From Flavobacteriales bacterium (GTDB taxonomy: Bacteria > Bacteroidota > Bacteroidia > NS11-12g > UBA9320): 64,000 nucleotides of DNA. Position 1 is the stretch's first letter, and each line of letters opens with the position of its first letter. Shown one piece after another: positions 1-8,583 of the stretch. Both the position numbers and the translations under genes were made by a program. The notes below the pieces were generated by a model. It did not search any database and was not told the origin of the DNA. It worked only from the letters and a program-made list of their open reading frames with translations. Where the stretch lies: NCBI GenBank assembly GCA_020635435.1, contig JACJZU010000001.1, positions 62,001 to 126,000 on the forward strand, read 5' to 3'.

Positions 1-843
1 GGTATTGGTAGGGCGAACATGGAGATCCACGCGCTTGAACAGAGGCCATATCGGTTTATGTCCATGCACGAAACAGATCGAATCCTGCAATCCCAGATCC
101 CGGATGCGGTCTATATTCTCCCGGAGGTACGCCTGATTCATCTGTTTGTTCGCCAGCGCAAATACCAATCCGGCATTCGGATATTTACGCACCAGCTGGG
201 CCATGAGCGTGATGCACATATCCACACCATAGATATCATCGCCTTTGTAGAAATTGAGTCTGGATGCACAAGCCAGAATCACCGGACTGCGTTCATCGAT
301 AAATCGCAACAGATCGTCTCTGTAAAGTTTCATGATCTGAGCCTCCTCCGATTCATCCGGCTCGATGAATGCGTTTTGAACGAAGATCTGCCCACCTACT
401 TCGATCTCATGTTGGGTAAGGTCGTCGAGTACATGCTCGCCCACCACAATCAGGGCATCCAGTTTTTTGAAGAATTTGCGTAAAAAGTCCACCGGCACAG
501 CTCGTTCGGAGAATAAACGGGGGTTGTGTAGCGTCAGATATAGTTTATAGGACGGAAATAGTATCTTCAACACATAACAGGTCCGCAAATAATGCATGGA
601 CGGCGTATGTACGTGCAGGATCGAAAAACTTTTGGTGAGCACCTCATAGCAGATGGTGAGGACACCCCAAAGCGCATTCTTCCGGCTAAAGGCTTTGCTT
701 ACCTCCACTTTATACCCCAATTGCCTAAGCAGAGCCGTCAACCTCGAAACGTGAACACTTACCCCACCCATTGGAGGCGGTGTTACACCCAGCATGAGAA
801 TGCTGCTTGTGGTGTCGCCGTAGATCCTTCCGTATGAATTCAT
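1..843 (-). CDS. Glycosyltransferase, GT-B fold, GT4-like (C-terminus outside window)
   Basis: The minus strand is open for 281 codons from an ATG at 843 to the window edge, so the 3' end is missing. The N-terminus has the glycine-rich loop of GT-B glycosyltransferases (MLGVTPPPMGGVSVHV, about residues 17-32). It is followed by a predicted acceptor-domain sequence with HVHTPS and TLHNPR, and then by the hinge and start of the donor domain (ACASRLNFYKGDDIYG; CFVHGHKPIWPLFKRVDLHVRPT). This is the order seen in GT4 enzymes that transfer sugars from nucleotide-sugar donors during cell-surface polysaccharide synthesis. The DPxGE-type donor motif would lie beyond the window. A polysaccharide locus lies about 7 kb away, with the RND operon in between, so a shared pathway is possible but not shown. 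Donor and acceptor sugars cannot be read from the sequence. Confidence 0.85.
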   Translation of the reverse strand, partial: MNSYGRIYGDTTSSILMLGVTPPPMGGVSVHVSRLTALLRQLGYKVEVSKAFSRKNALWGVLTICYEVLTKSFSILHVHTPSMHYLRTCYVLKILFPSYKLYLTLHNPRLFSERAVPVDFLRKFFKKLDALIVVGEHVLDDLTQHEIEVGGQIFVQNAFIEPDESEEAQIMKLYRDDLLRFIDERSPVILACASRLNFYKGDDIYGVDMCITLMAQLVRKYPNAGLVFALANKQMNQAYLRENIDRIRDLGLQDSICFVHGHKPIWPLFKRVDLHVRPTNT

Positions 844-1200
844 ATTTCAAAGAACGCCCCAAAAAGCAGGTCGAGATCGGGGGTGCTATAAGTCGAAAAA
901 CGATTAAATTTTATACACCCCCCAGATCAGGCATATACGATTGATTTCCAACAACTTGAACCCATATGCAAGAGGTACGCATTCATAGCTTTTTAATAGA
1001 AAATTAATTTGATGCGATGCTAAAAAATGGGGAAGGCATAAGTATGCTTAAAATATATAAACATGTCTGATATTCAGCATAAGATAAGGCGTGGAAGAGT
1101 GGGATTGAACCACTCTTCCATTAGCCTCAGAATATGGGAATCGCATAGATCGGTCCAGGGTGAGCCATGGTTGATTCTGTGGATCGTGCTGAAAGGGCCT
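844..1200. other. Intergenic region, no gene seen
   Basis: This is 357 bp, A+T-rich between about 895 and 1080, with no credible reading frame. It contains the hairpin terminator of the efflux operon (1092-1120). It should also hold the promoter of the glycosyltransferase that starts at 843, but I found no convincing TAnnTTTG box in it. Confidence 0.6.
1092..1120 (-). terminator. Hairpin terminator after the RND efflux operon
   Basis: A perfect 11-bp inverted repeat, TGGAAGAGTGG / CCACTCTTCCA, has a 7-nt loop. It lies about 80 nt after the stop codon of the outer-membrane channel gene. Read on the minus strand it is followed by a pyrimidine-rich stretch, not a pure T run, so termination efficiency is uncertain. 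The symmetric stem could also act from the other side. Confidence 0.6.
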
Positions 1201-2625
1201 TTACTGCCATCCTCCTCCTAAAGCGCGGTACAAGCCCACACCCGATCTGAGTTCTTTGAGTTTGATCTCAATACTCTCCATCCGGGCTTCCAGGGCTTCT
1301 CTTTGGGTGAGGAGGACTTCCATGTAATCCGCTCTTGCCGAATTGAAGAGATTACCGGCAATCCCAATGGATTGGTTGAGTAACTGAACTTCCTTTTCCT
1401 TGGTATCGTAACTCTTGCTGTAATTGGCTACGCTGGATAATTGATTCATCACATCGATATAGGCACTGAGTAAGGTTTGCTCATAGTTGTAAACGGCCTG
1501 GAGTTGATTGGCATTTGCGTTCAAGTACATTGCTTTGATCGCATTTCGATTGATCAGAGGCATTGCCAGATCTCCGGCCAGGTTATACAGGACCGATTCG
1601 GGTGTAAGCAGCAAGTTGGGGCGAAAAGCCTGAAAACCCATGCCTGCTCGAAGGGTTGCGGCCGGATAGAAATTGGCACGTGCAACTTCCACATCGAGTT
1701 TGGCGGCTTGCAATTCCAATTCGGCCCTCCGTATATCGGGTCTTTTAGCGAGTAGTTGTGCGGGAATTCCCGCGTACAGGGAATCAGAGCCCATTTTCAT
1801 GAATTGAGCCGAATTCCGATCGATCGGACCATTGTATCTACCGGTGAGGTACCTGATCCGGTTCTCGGTTTCGACAATACGCTGACGGATAGCGTATTGA
1901 AGGTTCTGGGTATTGAGCAGTTGTGCTTCGAATCGGTTCACGGCAAGTTGGGATACCAGGGCAGATTCCTTTTGCTGACGCACAATGCGAAGGGCATTGG
2001 ATTGAATCTGTATGTTCTGCTGGATGATCTCGTTCAGGTTGTCTAATGCGAGCAGTTCATAATAGTTATCGGCAATTTCTGCTACCAATTGGGTGATGGT
2101 AAAATTTCGGCCCTCCGCTGTGGCCAGGTATTTCAGGAAGGCAGCCTTTCGCGCGTTGCGCAGTTTTCTCCATATATCCAGTTCCCAGGTAGCACCGGCT
2201 CCGAGGTTCAGATCGCCCAGTGGCTCTGGAAATGCGGTTCCCGGTTTGATCTCCAGTTCATCCTCCAGTGCCCCGAAACGCGTATATCGCGCCGAGCGAT
2301 CCATACCGGAACCCAAATAAAGTCCTGCTGCGGGCAGGTATTCTCCTTTGCGGGCCATGACCTCATTTCGGGCGATCTCTATTTCCTGAATCAGGATATT
2401 CAATTCCTGATTGTTCTTCAAAGCTGTATCGATAAGGCGCAGAAGCATCGGATCCCGGAAATAGTCCTTCCAACTCCCGATTGCAGAATTTATGGTATCC
2501 CGGGCGTGTCCGAGGTAAAATTCCGGTATGGGTTTCGTAGGTTCCCTGATCAATGCCTTTTGGGGTACACAACCTATAAAAACACTCGAAAACAGGAGTG
2601 CAATTGCTATCGTTCTTTTCATCAT
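1201..2625 (-). CDS. Outer-membrane efflux lipoprotein, TolC/NodT family
   Basis: This is probably the outer-membrane channel of the tripartite RND pump encoded just upstream. I chose the ATG at 2625 because it puts a lipoprotein signal at the N-terminus (MMKRTIAIALLFSSVFIGC, lipobox cysteine at residue 19). An upstream ATG at 2646 would add seven polar residues before the signal. The roughly 470-residue length and the two repeated long helical segments (around LDNLNEIIQQNIQIQSNALR and the C-terminal LNQSIGIAGNLFNSARADYM) match OEP-family channels. It is the last gene of the operon, 51 bp after the pump gene, and a hairpin terminator follows at 1092-1120. The exported substrate cannot be inferred. 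Confidence 0.9.
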   Translation of the reverse strand: MMKRTIAIALLFSSVFIGCVPQKALIREPTKPIPEFYLGHARDTINSAIGSWKDYFRDPMLLRLIDTALKNNQELNILIQEIEIARNEVMARKGEYLPAAGLYLGSGMDRSARYTRFGALEDELEIKPGTAFPEPLGDLNLGAGATWELDIWRKLRNARKAAFLKYLATAEGRNFTITQLVAEIADNYYELLALDNLNEIIQQNIQIQSNALRIVRQQKESALVSQLAVNRFEAQLLNTQNLQYAIRQRIVETENRIRYLTGRYNGPIDRNSAQFMKMGSDSLYAGIPAQLLAKRPDIRRAELELQAAKLDVEVARANFYPAATLRAGMGFQAFRPNLLLTPESVLYNLAGDLAMPLINRNAIKAMYLNANANQLQAVYNYEQTLLSAYIDVMNQLSSVANYSKSYDTKEKEVQLLNQSIGIAGNLFNSARADYMEVLLTQREALEARMESIEIKLKELRSGVGLYRALGGGWQ

Positions 2626-2676
2626 ATATACTCTAGGGTTCTCCATTTCACATCATTGATTTGATTCTCGCCTCAT

Positions 2677-5600
2677 TTAGTGATTGTCGACAAAATCCTC
2701 CGTGAGTGGGTTGTCGCTTTCTCCTTTGATGAGTTTACGACCCTCCACGAGGCGACCGAAGATGTAGTAAAGTCCCGGAACGATGATCACACCGAAAATG
2801 GTTCCCAGGAGCATTCCACCAAGGGCCGAAGCACCGATGGTCTTGTTTCCGACGGCGCCTGCACCGGTAGCCCGCACAAGCGGGATCAAACCGGCCATGA
2901 ACGCGAATGAGGTCATGAGGATCGGGCGAAAACGCACCTTTGCTCCTTCAATGGCTGCATCGCGAATGCTTGCTCCATGGCTGTGCTTTTGCACGGCGAA
3001 CTCCACGATCAGTACTGCGTTCTTCCCAAGCAGACCGATGAGCATGATCAGTCCGATCTGTGCGTAGATATCGTTGCTGAGGCCCATGATCTTCAGGAGT
3101 AAGAAGGAACCGAAAACACCGGCCGGCAGGGAAAGAATAACGGCCAGAGGGATTACGAAACTCTCGTATTGTGACGCGAGCACGAGGTAAACAAACATGA
3201 GGACGATGAGGAAAATGTATAGGGCTTCGTTACCGCGATTGGCTTCGTCGTACGTGAGTCCTTCCCAGGCAATATCGTAACCAACGGGTAGAGTTTGTTC
3301 TGCAACCTCCCTGATAGCGGCAATGGCATCCCCGGTTGTATAACCCGGAGCCGGCACCCCCCTGATAGCCGATGACGTGTATAAATTGAAGCGGGTTATC
3401 TCATTGGGACCCTGGGTCTTTTTAAGGGTGATGAAGGAAGAGTAGGGTACCATTTCCTCCCTGTCGTTCATTACGAAAAGGTTGAGAATGTCGGAGGGCA
3501 ACCTTCTGTATTCCGGACCCGATTGGGTGTAGACCTTGAAGAACGTATTGAAACGGGTAAAGCCCTGTTCATAGGTACTACCGATCAGGATATTGAGATT
3601 TTCCATGGCAGCGCCGATGGAGACGCCCTTCTGCATGGCCTTTTCATTGTCGATCTCGATCTCATATTGGGGATAATTTGCCGCATAGAATGTGAACAGA
3701 CCGCTGAGTTCCTCTCGTTTTTTGAGGGCATCCATGAACTCCATATTCACCCGATCGAAGTCTTGATAATCCACATCGTTGCTTTTATCGAGCAGCCTTA
3801 GCGAAAATCCGTCGGATGAGCCATAACCGGGAACGGCAGGTGGTTCGAAGAATTCGACCAAAGCTCCGAGCCCTTCGGTCTCGGCCTCTAATTCTTCGAT
3901 GACCTCTTTGACGGAATGCTTGCGTTCCTCCCATCCTTTGAGGTTGATGAGGCAGGTTCCTGCGTTGGATCCGCGCCCCTCGGTGAGGATCTCATAACCT
4001 GCCAGGGATGTAACAGACTGGATATCGGGCACTTTTTCGGCTATCTCCTGTAATTGCCGGGATACCTCGTTGGTGCGCTCCAGCGTGGAGCCCGGAGGTG
4101 TTTGAATGATGGCATAGATCTGTCCCTGATCCTCGTTCGGGATAAAACCGGAAGGCAGGTTGTTATTCACTTCGATGATCCCGAAGGCAAATAGTGCCAG
4201 GAAACCGAATGTAACGAGTCTTCGATTCACGATCAACTCAAGCAATCGTGTATAGCGGCCTGTAAGTTTATCGAAACGGTTGTTGAACCAATCCAGGAAC
4301 CGGTTCACCGGCGATCTTCGGGGTGGCCGGCCGTGGTGATTGCGGAGGATCATGGCGCAGAGCACAGGAGTAAGTGTAAGTGCCACAATACCCGACAGCA
4401 CGATTGCACTCGCCATGGTGATGGAGAATTGCCGGTAGAAAACACCTACGGGTCCGGTCATGAATGCGATCGGGACAAATACCGCTGTCATGATCAATGT
4501 AATGGCTATAACTGCACCGCTGATCTCGCCGAGTACTTTCTTCACCGCCTTGAATGGGGTAAGATTCGTGCCCTCCATCTTCGCGTGGACCGCCTCGACC
4601 ACCACAATGGCATCATCGACCACGATACCAATGGCGAGTACAAGGGCGAAGAGTGTGATCAGATTGATGGTCAAACCAAAAACCTGCATGAATACAAAGG
4701 CCCCGACCAAAGAAACCGGAACTGCAATGATGGGTATAAGCGTTGATCTCCAATCGCCGAGGAACAGAAACACAACCAGGGCAACCAGTATGAATGCCTC
4801 CACCAAGGTATGCATAACCTTATGTATCGAGGCGTTCACGAACATGGAAACATCGTAATTGATCTCATAGTCCATGCCCGGAGGGAAATCCTTCTTCAAT
4901 TCCTTGAGTTTCTCCTTGGTGCTTGCGATCACGGCGCTCGCATTGGTCCCGAAATTCTGCTTCAATACCAGCGATGCCGATGGATAGCCATCCTTGTTGG
5001 AGTAGATATCGAAAAATTCGCTTCCGAGTTCCACTTCGGCTATGTCCTTCAACTTCAATAATTCCCCTTCGGGATTGGCCCGCACGATGATATTCTCATA
5101 TTCTTCCGGCTTATTGAATCGGCCTTTATAGGTTAATGTGAATTCGAGTGATTGAGCCGTTTTACCCGAGGCTTGCCCAAGACGCCCCGGACGGCCGATG
5201 ATACTCTGCTCTTCCATGGCTTTCATAACCTCCTCGGTTGAAACGTTGTAGGCACGCATGCGATCCGGCTTTAACCAAATACGCATTGCATAAGTTCGGC
5301 TTCCGAGGATCTGAGCGCGTCCCATTCCGCTGATCCGCTGCAACTCGGGTATGATGTTCACGTTCGCGTAATTGTACAGGAACTTCTCATCGGCATTTTT
5401 ATCCTTACTGAAGAGGTTCACGTACATGAGCATACTGGGTTGTATGGGAGTGATAATGATACCCTCCCGTTGAACGAGCGGCGGGAGATTGTTCATGATC
5501 GCATCGACCCTGGTTTTCACGTTGACTACGGCCGCATTGGGGTCGGTGCCCGGTTCGAAAATGATCTGAATCGTAGCCTCCCCGGCACTGGTGGCGTCGG

Positions 5601-5838
5601 AGGTGATGTATTGCATGCCCTGAACACCGTTGATCGCCCTTTCGAGCGGGATCAGGGTCGACTCTACGAGCACTCGTGCGCTGGAGCCCGGGTAGGCAAT
5701 GAATATGTTCACCCTTGGAGGGGCGATATCCGGGAATTGGGAGATCGGACGCGTGTTGATCGCGAGTATCCCGAGAAATACGGTCGCCAGAGACAATGCT
5801 ATGGCCAAAACCGGTCGTTGAATGAATTTACTGAACAT
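2677..5838 (-). CDS. RND multidrug-type efflux pump, AcrB/HAE1 family
   Basis: This is an inner-membrane proton-driven exporter of 1053 residues, the full length for the HAE1 branch. The N-terminus (MFSKFIQRPVLAIALSLATV) is the typical first membrane helix. The proton-relay residues are present: the paired Asp in GIVVDDAIVVVEAV of TM4 and the Lys in GLLGKNAVLIVEFA of TM10. Two large periplasmic loops separate TM1-2 and TM7-8, as expected for AcrB-type pumps. It lies between its membrane-fusion partner (20 bp upstream) and its channel (51 bp downstream), which gives the full fusion-pump-channel order. The HAE1 signature suggests hydrophobic or amphiphilic organic substrates rather than metals. 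The actual substrate is unknown. Confidence 0.95.
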   Translation of the reverse strand: MFSKFIQRPVLAIALSLATVFLGILAINTRPISQFPDIAPPRVNIFIAYPGSSARVLVESTLIPLERAINGVQGMQYITSDATSAGEATIQIIFEPGTDPNAAVVNVKTRVDAIMNNLPPLVQREGIIITPIQPSMLMYVNLFSKDKNADEKFLYNYANVNIIPELQRISGMGRAQILGSRTYAMRIWLKPDRMRAYNVSTEEVMKAMEEQSIIGRPGRLGQASGKTAQSLEFTLTYKGRFNKPEEYENIIVRANPEGELLKLKDIAEVELGSEFFDIYSNKDGYPSASLVLKQNFGTNASAVIASTKEKLKELKKDFPPGMDYEINYDVSMFVNASIHKVMHTLVEAFILVALVVFLFLGDWRSTLIPIIAVPVSLVGAFVFMQVFGLTINLITLFALVLAIGIVVDDAIVVVEAVHAKMEGTNLTPFKAVKKVLGEISGAVIAITLIMTAVFVPIAFMTGPVGVFYRQFSITMASAIVLSGIVALTLTPVLCAMILRNHHGRPPRRSPVNRFLDWFNNRFDKLTGRYTRLLELIVNRRLVTFGFLALFAFGIIEVNNNLPSGFIPNEDQGQIYAIIQTPPGSTLERTNEVSRQLQEIAEKVPDIQSVTSLAGYEILTEGRGSNAGTCLINLKGWEERKHSVKEVIEELEAETEGLGALVEFFEPPAVPGYGSSDGFSLRLLDKSNDVDYQDFDRVNMEFMDALKKREELSGLFTFYAANYPQYEIEIDNEKAMQKGVSIGAAMENLNILIGSTYEQGFTRFNTFFKVYTQSGPEYRRLPSDILNLFVMNDREEMVPYSSFITLKKTQGPNEITRFNLYTSSAIRGVPAPGYTTGDAIAAIREVAEQTLPVGYDIAWEGLTYDEANRGNEALYIFLIVLMFVYLVLASQYESFVIPLAVILSLPAGVFGSFLLLKIMGLSNDIYAQIGLIMLIGLLGKNAVLIVEFAVQKHSHGASIRDAAIEGAKVRFRPILMTSFAFMAGLIPLVRATGAGAVGNKTIGASALGGMLLGTIFGVIIVPGLYYIFGRLVEGRKLIKGESDNPLTEDFVDNH

Positions 5839-5858
5839 GGCTTCTTCTTTGGTAAAGG

Positions 5859-6944
5859 TTATTCCGCGTGCAGATCTTTCAATTCATCCATAATAGCACT
5901 GAGTGCCTGGTACTTTGTGTGGATCTTGTCCCCGTTACGCACTTTTCTCAATCCTTCCACCAGGATCTGTTCTCCGGGTTTTATTCCTGAAACAACGGTG
6001 TACAGATGGGGCATTTCAGCTCCGGTGCGGATCTCTCTCGACTCGACTTTTCCCTCCTTATCCACCACATATACATATTTCTTGTCCAGGATCTCGAATG
6101 TTGCCTTTTGCGGGATGATGAGCACCTGCTCTAACGGTACCGGAAGCAGTACATTGCCGGTCTCTCCATTTCGCAGTATACCTGTTGGGTTGCGGAATGT
6201 GGCCCGGAAAGCAATATTTCCGGTCTCATTGTTGAAATCGGCTTCGATGGTCTCCACAATACCGTGTTCGTTGAACATCCGGTTGTTAGCCAGTTGCAGG
6301 CGAACCTTGAGCAAGCTGTCCGATTTGGGCCGCGATGCGTAGTCGAGGTACTCTGCCTCCGGCACATTGAAATACACCCACATCTTGCTATTGTCGGAGA
6401 GCGTGGTGAGGAGTTCACCTTCATCCAAAAGGCTTCCAAGTCGTACCTCGTTAAAGCGCCCGATCATGCCGTCGAAGGTGGCCCTGATCTCCGTAAAACC
6501 CAGATGCGCCTCGGCTAAGGCCAATTCAGCCTTGGCCTTGTCGAGTTTGGCTTTTGCGAGAGCCAGCTCATTGCGCGAAACGATATTGCTATCGGCCAAT
6601 GCTTTGGTGTTCCGGTATTCGATTTCGGCAAAGGATACTTCTGCCTGATTCTTCAGCATTTCAGACTGGTAGATCACAGGCATGATCTGGAAGAGCAACT
6701 GACCTTTGCGAACAGCCTGGCCTTCATCCACATAAATTTTTTGGAGATAGCCTTTTTCCAGGGTTCGTATCTTGATGTGTTGAATCGAATGGATCTGCCC
6801 TACATACTCGTGATAGATCAAAGTGTCGGTAAGTAGTGGCTTGGTAACGATGTAACTCGTTTCCTCATGTGCCTCGTGATCGTCGCGATCACAGGCTAAA
6901 AAGAAGGTGCTCAAGAGCACGATGAGAATAATGAAATTCTTCAT
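5859..6944 (-). CDS. RND efflux membrane fusion protein, AcrA/HlyD type
   Basis: This is the periplasmic adaptor linking the RND pump to the outer-membrane channel. The 361 residues start with a lipoprotein signal (MKNFIILIVLLSTFFLAC, Cys18). Next come the split lipoyl half-motifs (YVDEGQAVRKGQLLFQI and IRATFDGMIGRF) around an Ala/Lys-rich alpha-hairpin (residues about 95-140), a beta-barrel domain and a membrane-proximal domain. It is the first gene of a three-gene minus-strand operon. I saw no TetR, MarR or two-component regulator beside it. The leader of 117 bp up to the small gene at 7062 has a one-mismatch -7 box that overlaps the upstream terminator. Confidence 0.93.
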   Translation of the reverse strand: MKNFIILIVLLSTFFLACDRDDHEAHEETSYIVTKPLLTDTLIYHEYVGQIHSIQHIKIRTLEKGYLQKIYVDEGQAVRKGQLLFQIMPVIYQSEMLKNQAEVSFAEIEYRNTKALADSNIVSRNELALAKAKLDKAKAELALAEAHLGFTEIRATFDGMIGRFNEVRLGSLLDEGELLTTLSDNSKMWVYFNVPEAEYLDYASRPKSDSLLKVRLQLANNRMFNEHGIVETIEADFNNETGNIAFRATFRNPTGILRNGETGNVLLPVPLEQVLIIPQKATFEILDKKYVYVVDKEGKVESREIRTGAEMPHLYTVVSGIKPGEQILVEGLRKVRNGDKIHTKYQALSAIMDELKDLHAE

Positions 6945-7061
6945 GTTTATGGTTTCGTATGTTAGATTTTAAGTGAAAATGAATGGAATGAGCCGAACCG
7001 TTCAGACGGAACTGCACAGGGATACCGCACCGCTCCATGCGCAGCAGAACAGGTTAACAGA

Positions 7062-7466
7062 TCAAATTAAAAAACCCTTCCAGGCATGGAAGAGTAGAAC
7101 AAGGGAAATGATCTCCCTGTTGTGAAATGCCATGGACAGGGCAAGCATGTGGGCATTGTCCACACCGGTCTGTGCATTTTCCTGAATTCGCGTTGTCGCA
7201 TAGCTCGATTCCCTCGAACTCTCTTTTTGTTCACGTTCCTCGCGAACCTGAGAATCTTCGGAATCTTCCGTGATGGCCGCCGGATGCGTCTGCACGCCGG
7301 AAATTTGATCGCCCTGATGGATAGAACAAGCAGGTTGCCCGCTAGAAGAATTCCTCGCTGCTGTATTGGCTGCCTGCCTGGCAAATAATCCAGATCCAAA
7401 TGTCAAGAGTGCAAGCAGGAATATCGGCGTAAGATTTCTGGTAACGACCTGAATTGCCCTCTGCAT
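7062..7466 (-). CDS. Small putative secreted protein, unknown function
   Basis: I do not recognise this 134-residue protein. It opens with a basic n-region and a hydrophobic stretch (NLTPIFLLALLTFGSGLFA) that looks like a signal peptide. A polar, Gln/Glu/Ser-rich middle follows, then a partly hydrophobic end (ISLVLLFHAWKGF). A good promoter lies 34 nt upstream of the ATG (7501-7533). The last codons, for LFHAWKGFLI and the stop, are encoded by the arms and T run of an intrinsic terminator. This is odd and may mean the true frame ends earlier or is disrupted. Other frames across the same DNA are less protein-like. The gene could be a recent or decaying ORF. Confidence 0.45.
   Translation of the reverse strand: MQRAIQVVTRNLTPIFLLALLTFGSGLFARQAANTAARNSSSGQPACSIHQGDQISGVQTHPAAITEDSEDSQVREEREQKESSRESSYATTRIQENAQTGVDNAHMLALSMAFHNREIISLVLLFHAWKGFLI
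7065..7092 (-). terminator. Intrinsic terminator
   Basis: On the minus strand the sequence reads CTTCCA-TGCC-TGGAAG, then GGG and a run of six T. This is the classical stem-loop plus T tract. It would end transcription of the small gene starting at 7466 and separates it from the efflux operon that begins at 6944. Confidence 0.75.
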
Positions 7467-7500
7467 GTGTTGGATTTCGATACTTGGATGAAAAACGATG

Positions 7501-7533
7501 CAAAATTAGAACTAATTCCTTCGGTATTCGCAA
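7501..7533 (-). promoter_or_regulatory. Bacteroidota-type promoter of the small gene at 7466
   Basis: The minus strand carries a perfect -7 box TAATTTTG (7508-7501). A TTG lies 22 nt upstream of it (7533-7531). The ATG at 7466 starts 34 nt after the box, giving a leader of about 28-30 nt. Confidence 0.55.
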
Positions 7534-7761
7534 ATGCGCCCTACAATTACTTTGAACTGAAGTTGTTGTTCCGATTCCGACTTTATAACCGGAATAAACA
7601 GGAGCGATCCGGGTGAGGCATGAAGCACCCCGCCAAGGTTGGGCATTCCTGTATGCACCGAGAACAGAAATGCGGCAACACTTTTAAAAAAAGCCCGTTT
7701 CGAACAGGGAAAAGGTAGAGAAACAACATATTTGCAACAGCAATACATCTGCCGACGGAAC

Positions 7762-8577
7762 GTGCCTTTAAATGCCCAACAGATCGCCGAACAAAAAGAA
7801 CAGACCCGCAAACAGTGGAATGCAAATCCATGCGGGCAGGTAGGCGACATCAGTTACTCCCCGGAATATTTTGAACGTGTTGAGAAGAATCGTTACGAGT
7901 CCTACGGAAATTGGATGCGCGATTTCTATCGCTACCACGACCATGCCGGCGTGCGCTTGCTGGAGATCGGATACGGACAAGGTACCGATCTGGTTCAATA
8001 TTGTAAAGGCGGGGCGGAGTGTTATGGTGTGGACATCACCGAAACGCATCGTACTTTGGCGATCGCCAATTTTGCTTCACGAAACCTGCAAGCGCAGTTG
8101 TTTCTGGAGGATGCGTCGGACCTACATTTTGAAGATGCTTTTTTTGACAAAGTGGTAAGTTTTGGCGTGCTCCACCACACACCCGATATTGAGCAGTGCG
8201 TTGCGGAAGTACATCGTGTACTGAAACCCGGTGGCACCTTTGTGATCAGTCTCTATCACCGCAACAGTTTGTTCTGGTGGACAGCCAAATTGTTGAAGGA
8301 AGGTATTTTCCGGGGCAAACTCTTCACGATCGGTTACAAAGGCATAAAGGCCACCGTTGAAAAAGGGGCCGACGGGCGCGATACCAAACCTTATGTGCGT
8401 TTGTATACGAGAAGCAGTATGAAGAAGTTGTTGAAGGATTTTGGCCCGACCGAGATCCATGTTCGCCATCTCTATCCTCAGAACATTTGGCTGATCGGGC
8501 GATTTCTACCCCAATTTCTCATAAAGCGCCTCGAACCCCTCTTCGGTTGGTACATCATTGGCATTGCTACAAAATAA
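7762..8577 (+). CDS. SAM-dependent methyltransferase, class I
   Basis: This class I methyltransferase has motif I (LLEIGYGQGTDL), an acidic residue at the end of beta-2 (VDITE) and post-motif segments VVSFGVLHHTPD and RVLKPGGTFVISL. I chose the GTG at 7762 (271 residues) because the 40 codons before it, back to 7639, do not look like protein. A near-consensus -7 box (CATATTTG, 7727-7734) also lies 27 nt upstream. It is the first gene of the plus-strand polysaccharide cluster, 6 bp before asnB. A role in methylating a sugar or lipid intermediate of the surface glycan is inferred from context only. Confidence 0.85.
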   Translation: MPLNAQQIAEQKEQTRKQWNANPCGQVGDISYSPEYFERVEKNRYESYGNWMRDFYRYHDHAGVRLLEIGYGQGTDLVQYCKGGAECYGVDITETHRTLAIANFASRNLQAQLFLEDASDLHFEDAFFDKVVSFGVLHHTPDIEQCVAEVHRVLKPGGTFVISLYHRNSLFWWTAKLLKEGIFRGKLFTIGYKGIKATVEKGADGRDTKPYVRLYTRSSMKKLLKDFGPTEIHVRHLYPQNIWLIGRFLPQFLIKRLEPLFGWYIIGIATK

Positions 8578-8583
8578 TTCCTC

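Noticed and set aside
592..837. Plus-strand frames in the first 840 bases
   Set aside because: They are shadows of the minus-strand glycosyltransferase, whose motifs are continuous across the same DNA.
5440..6342. 300-codon plus-strand open frame opposite the RND pump and fusion protein genes
   Set aside because: It is antisense to two clear genes with conserved motifs, has no recognisable domain, and reads as a shadow of their codon bias.
7512..7850. 112-codon minus-strand frame upstream of the first methyltransferase gene
   Set aside because: It is Cys- and Phe-rich without pattern and overlaps both the small gene's promoter and the methyltransferase N-terminus.
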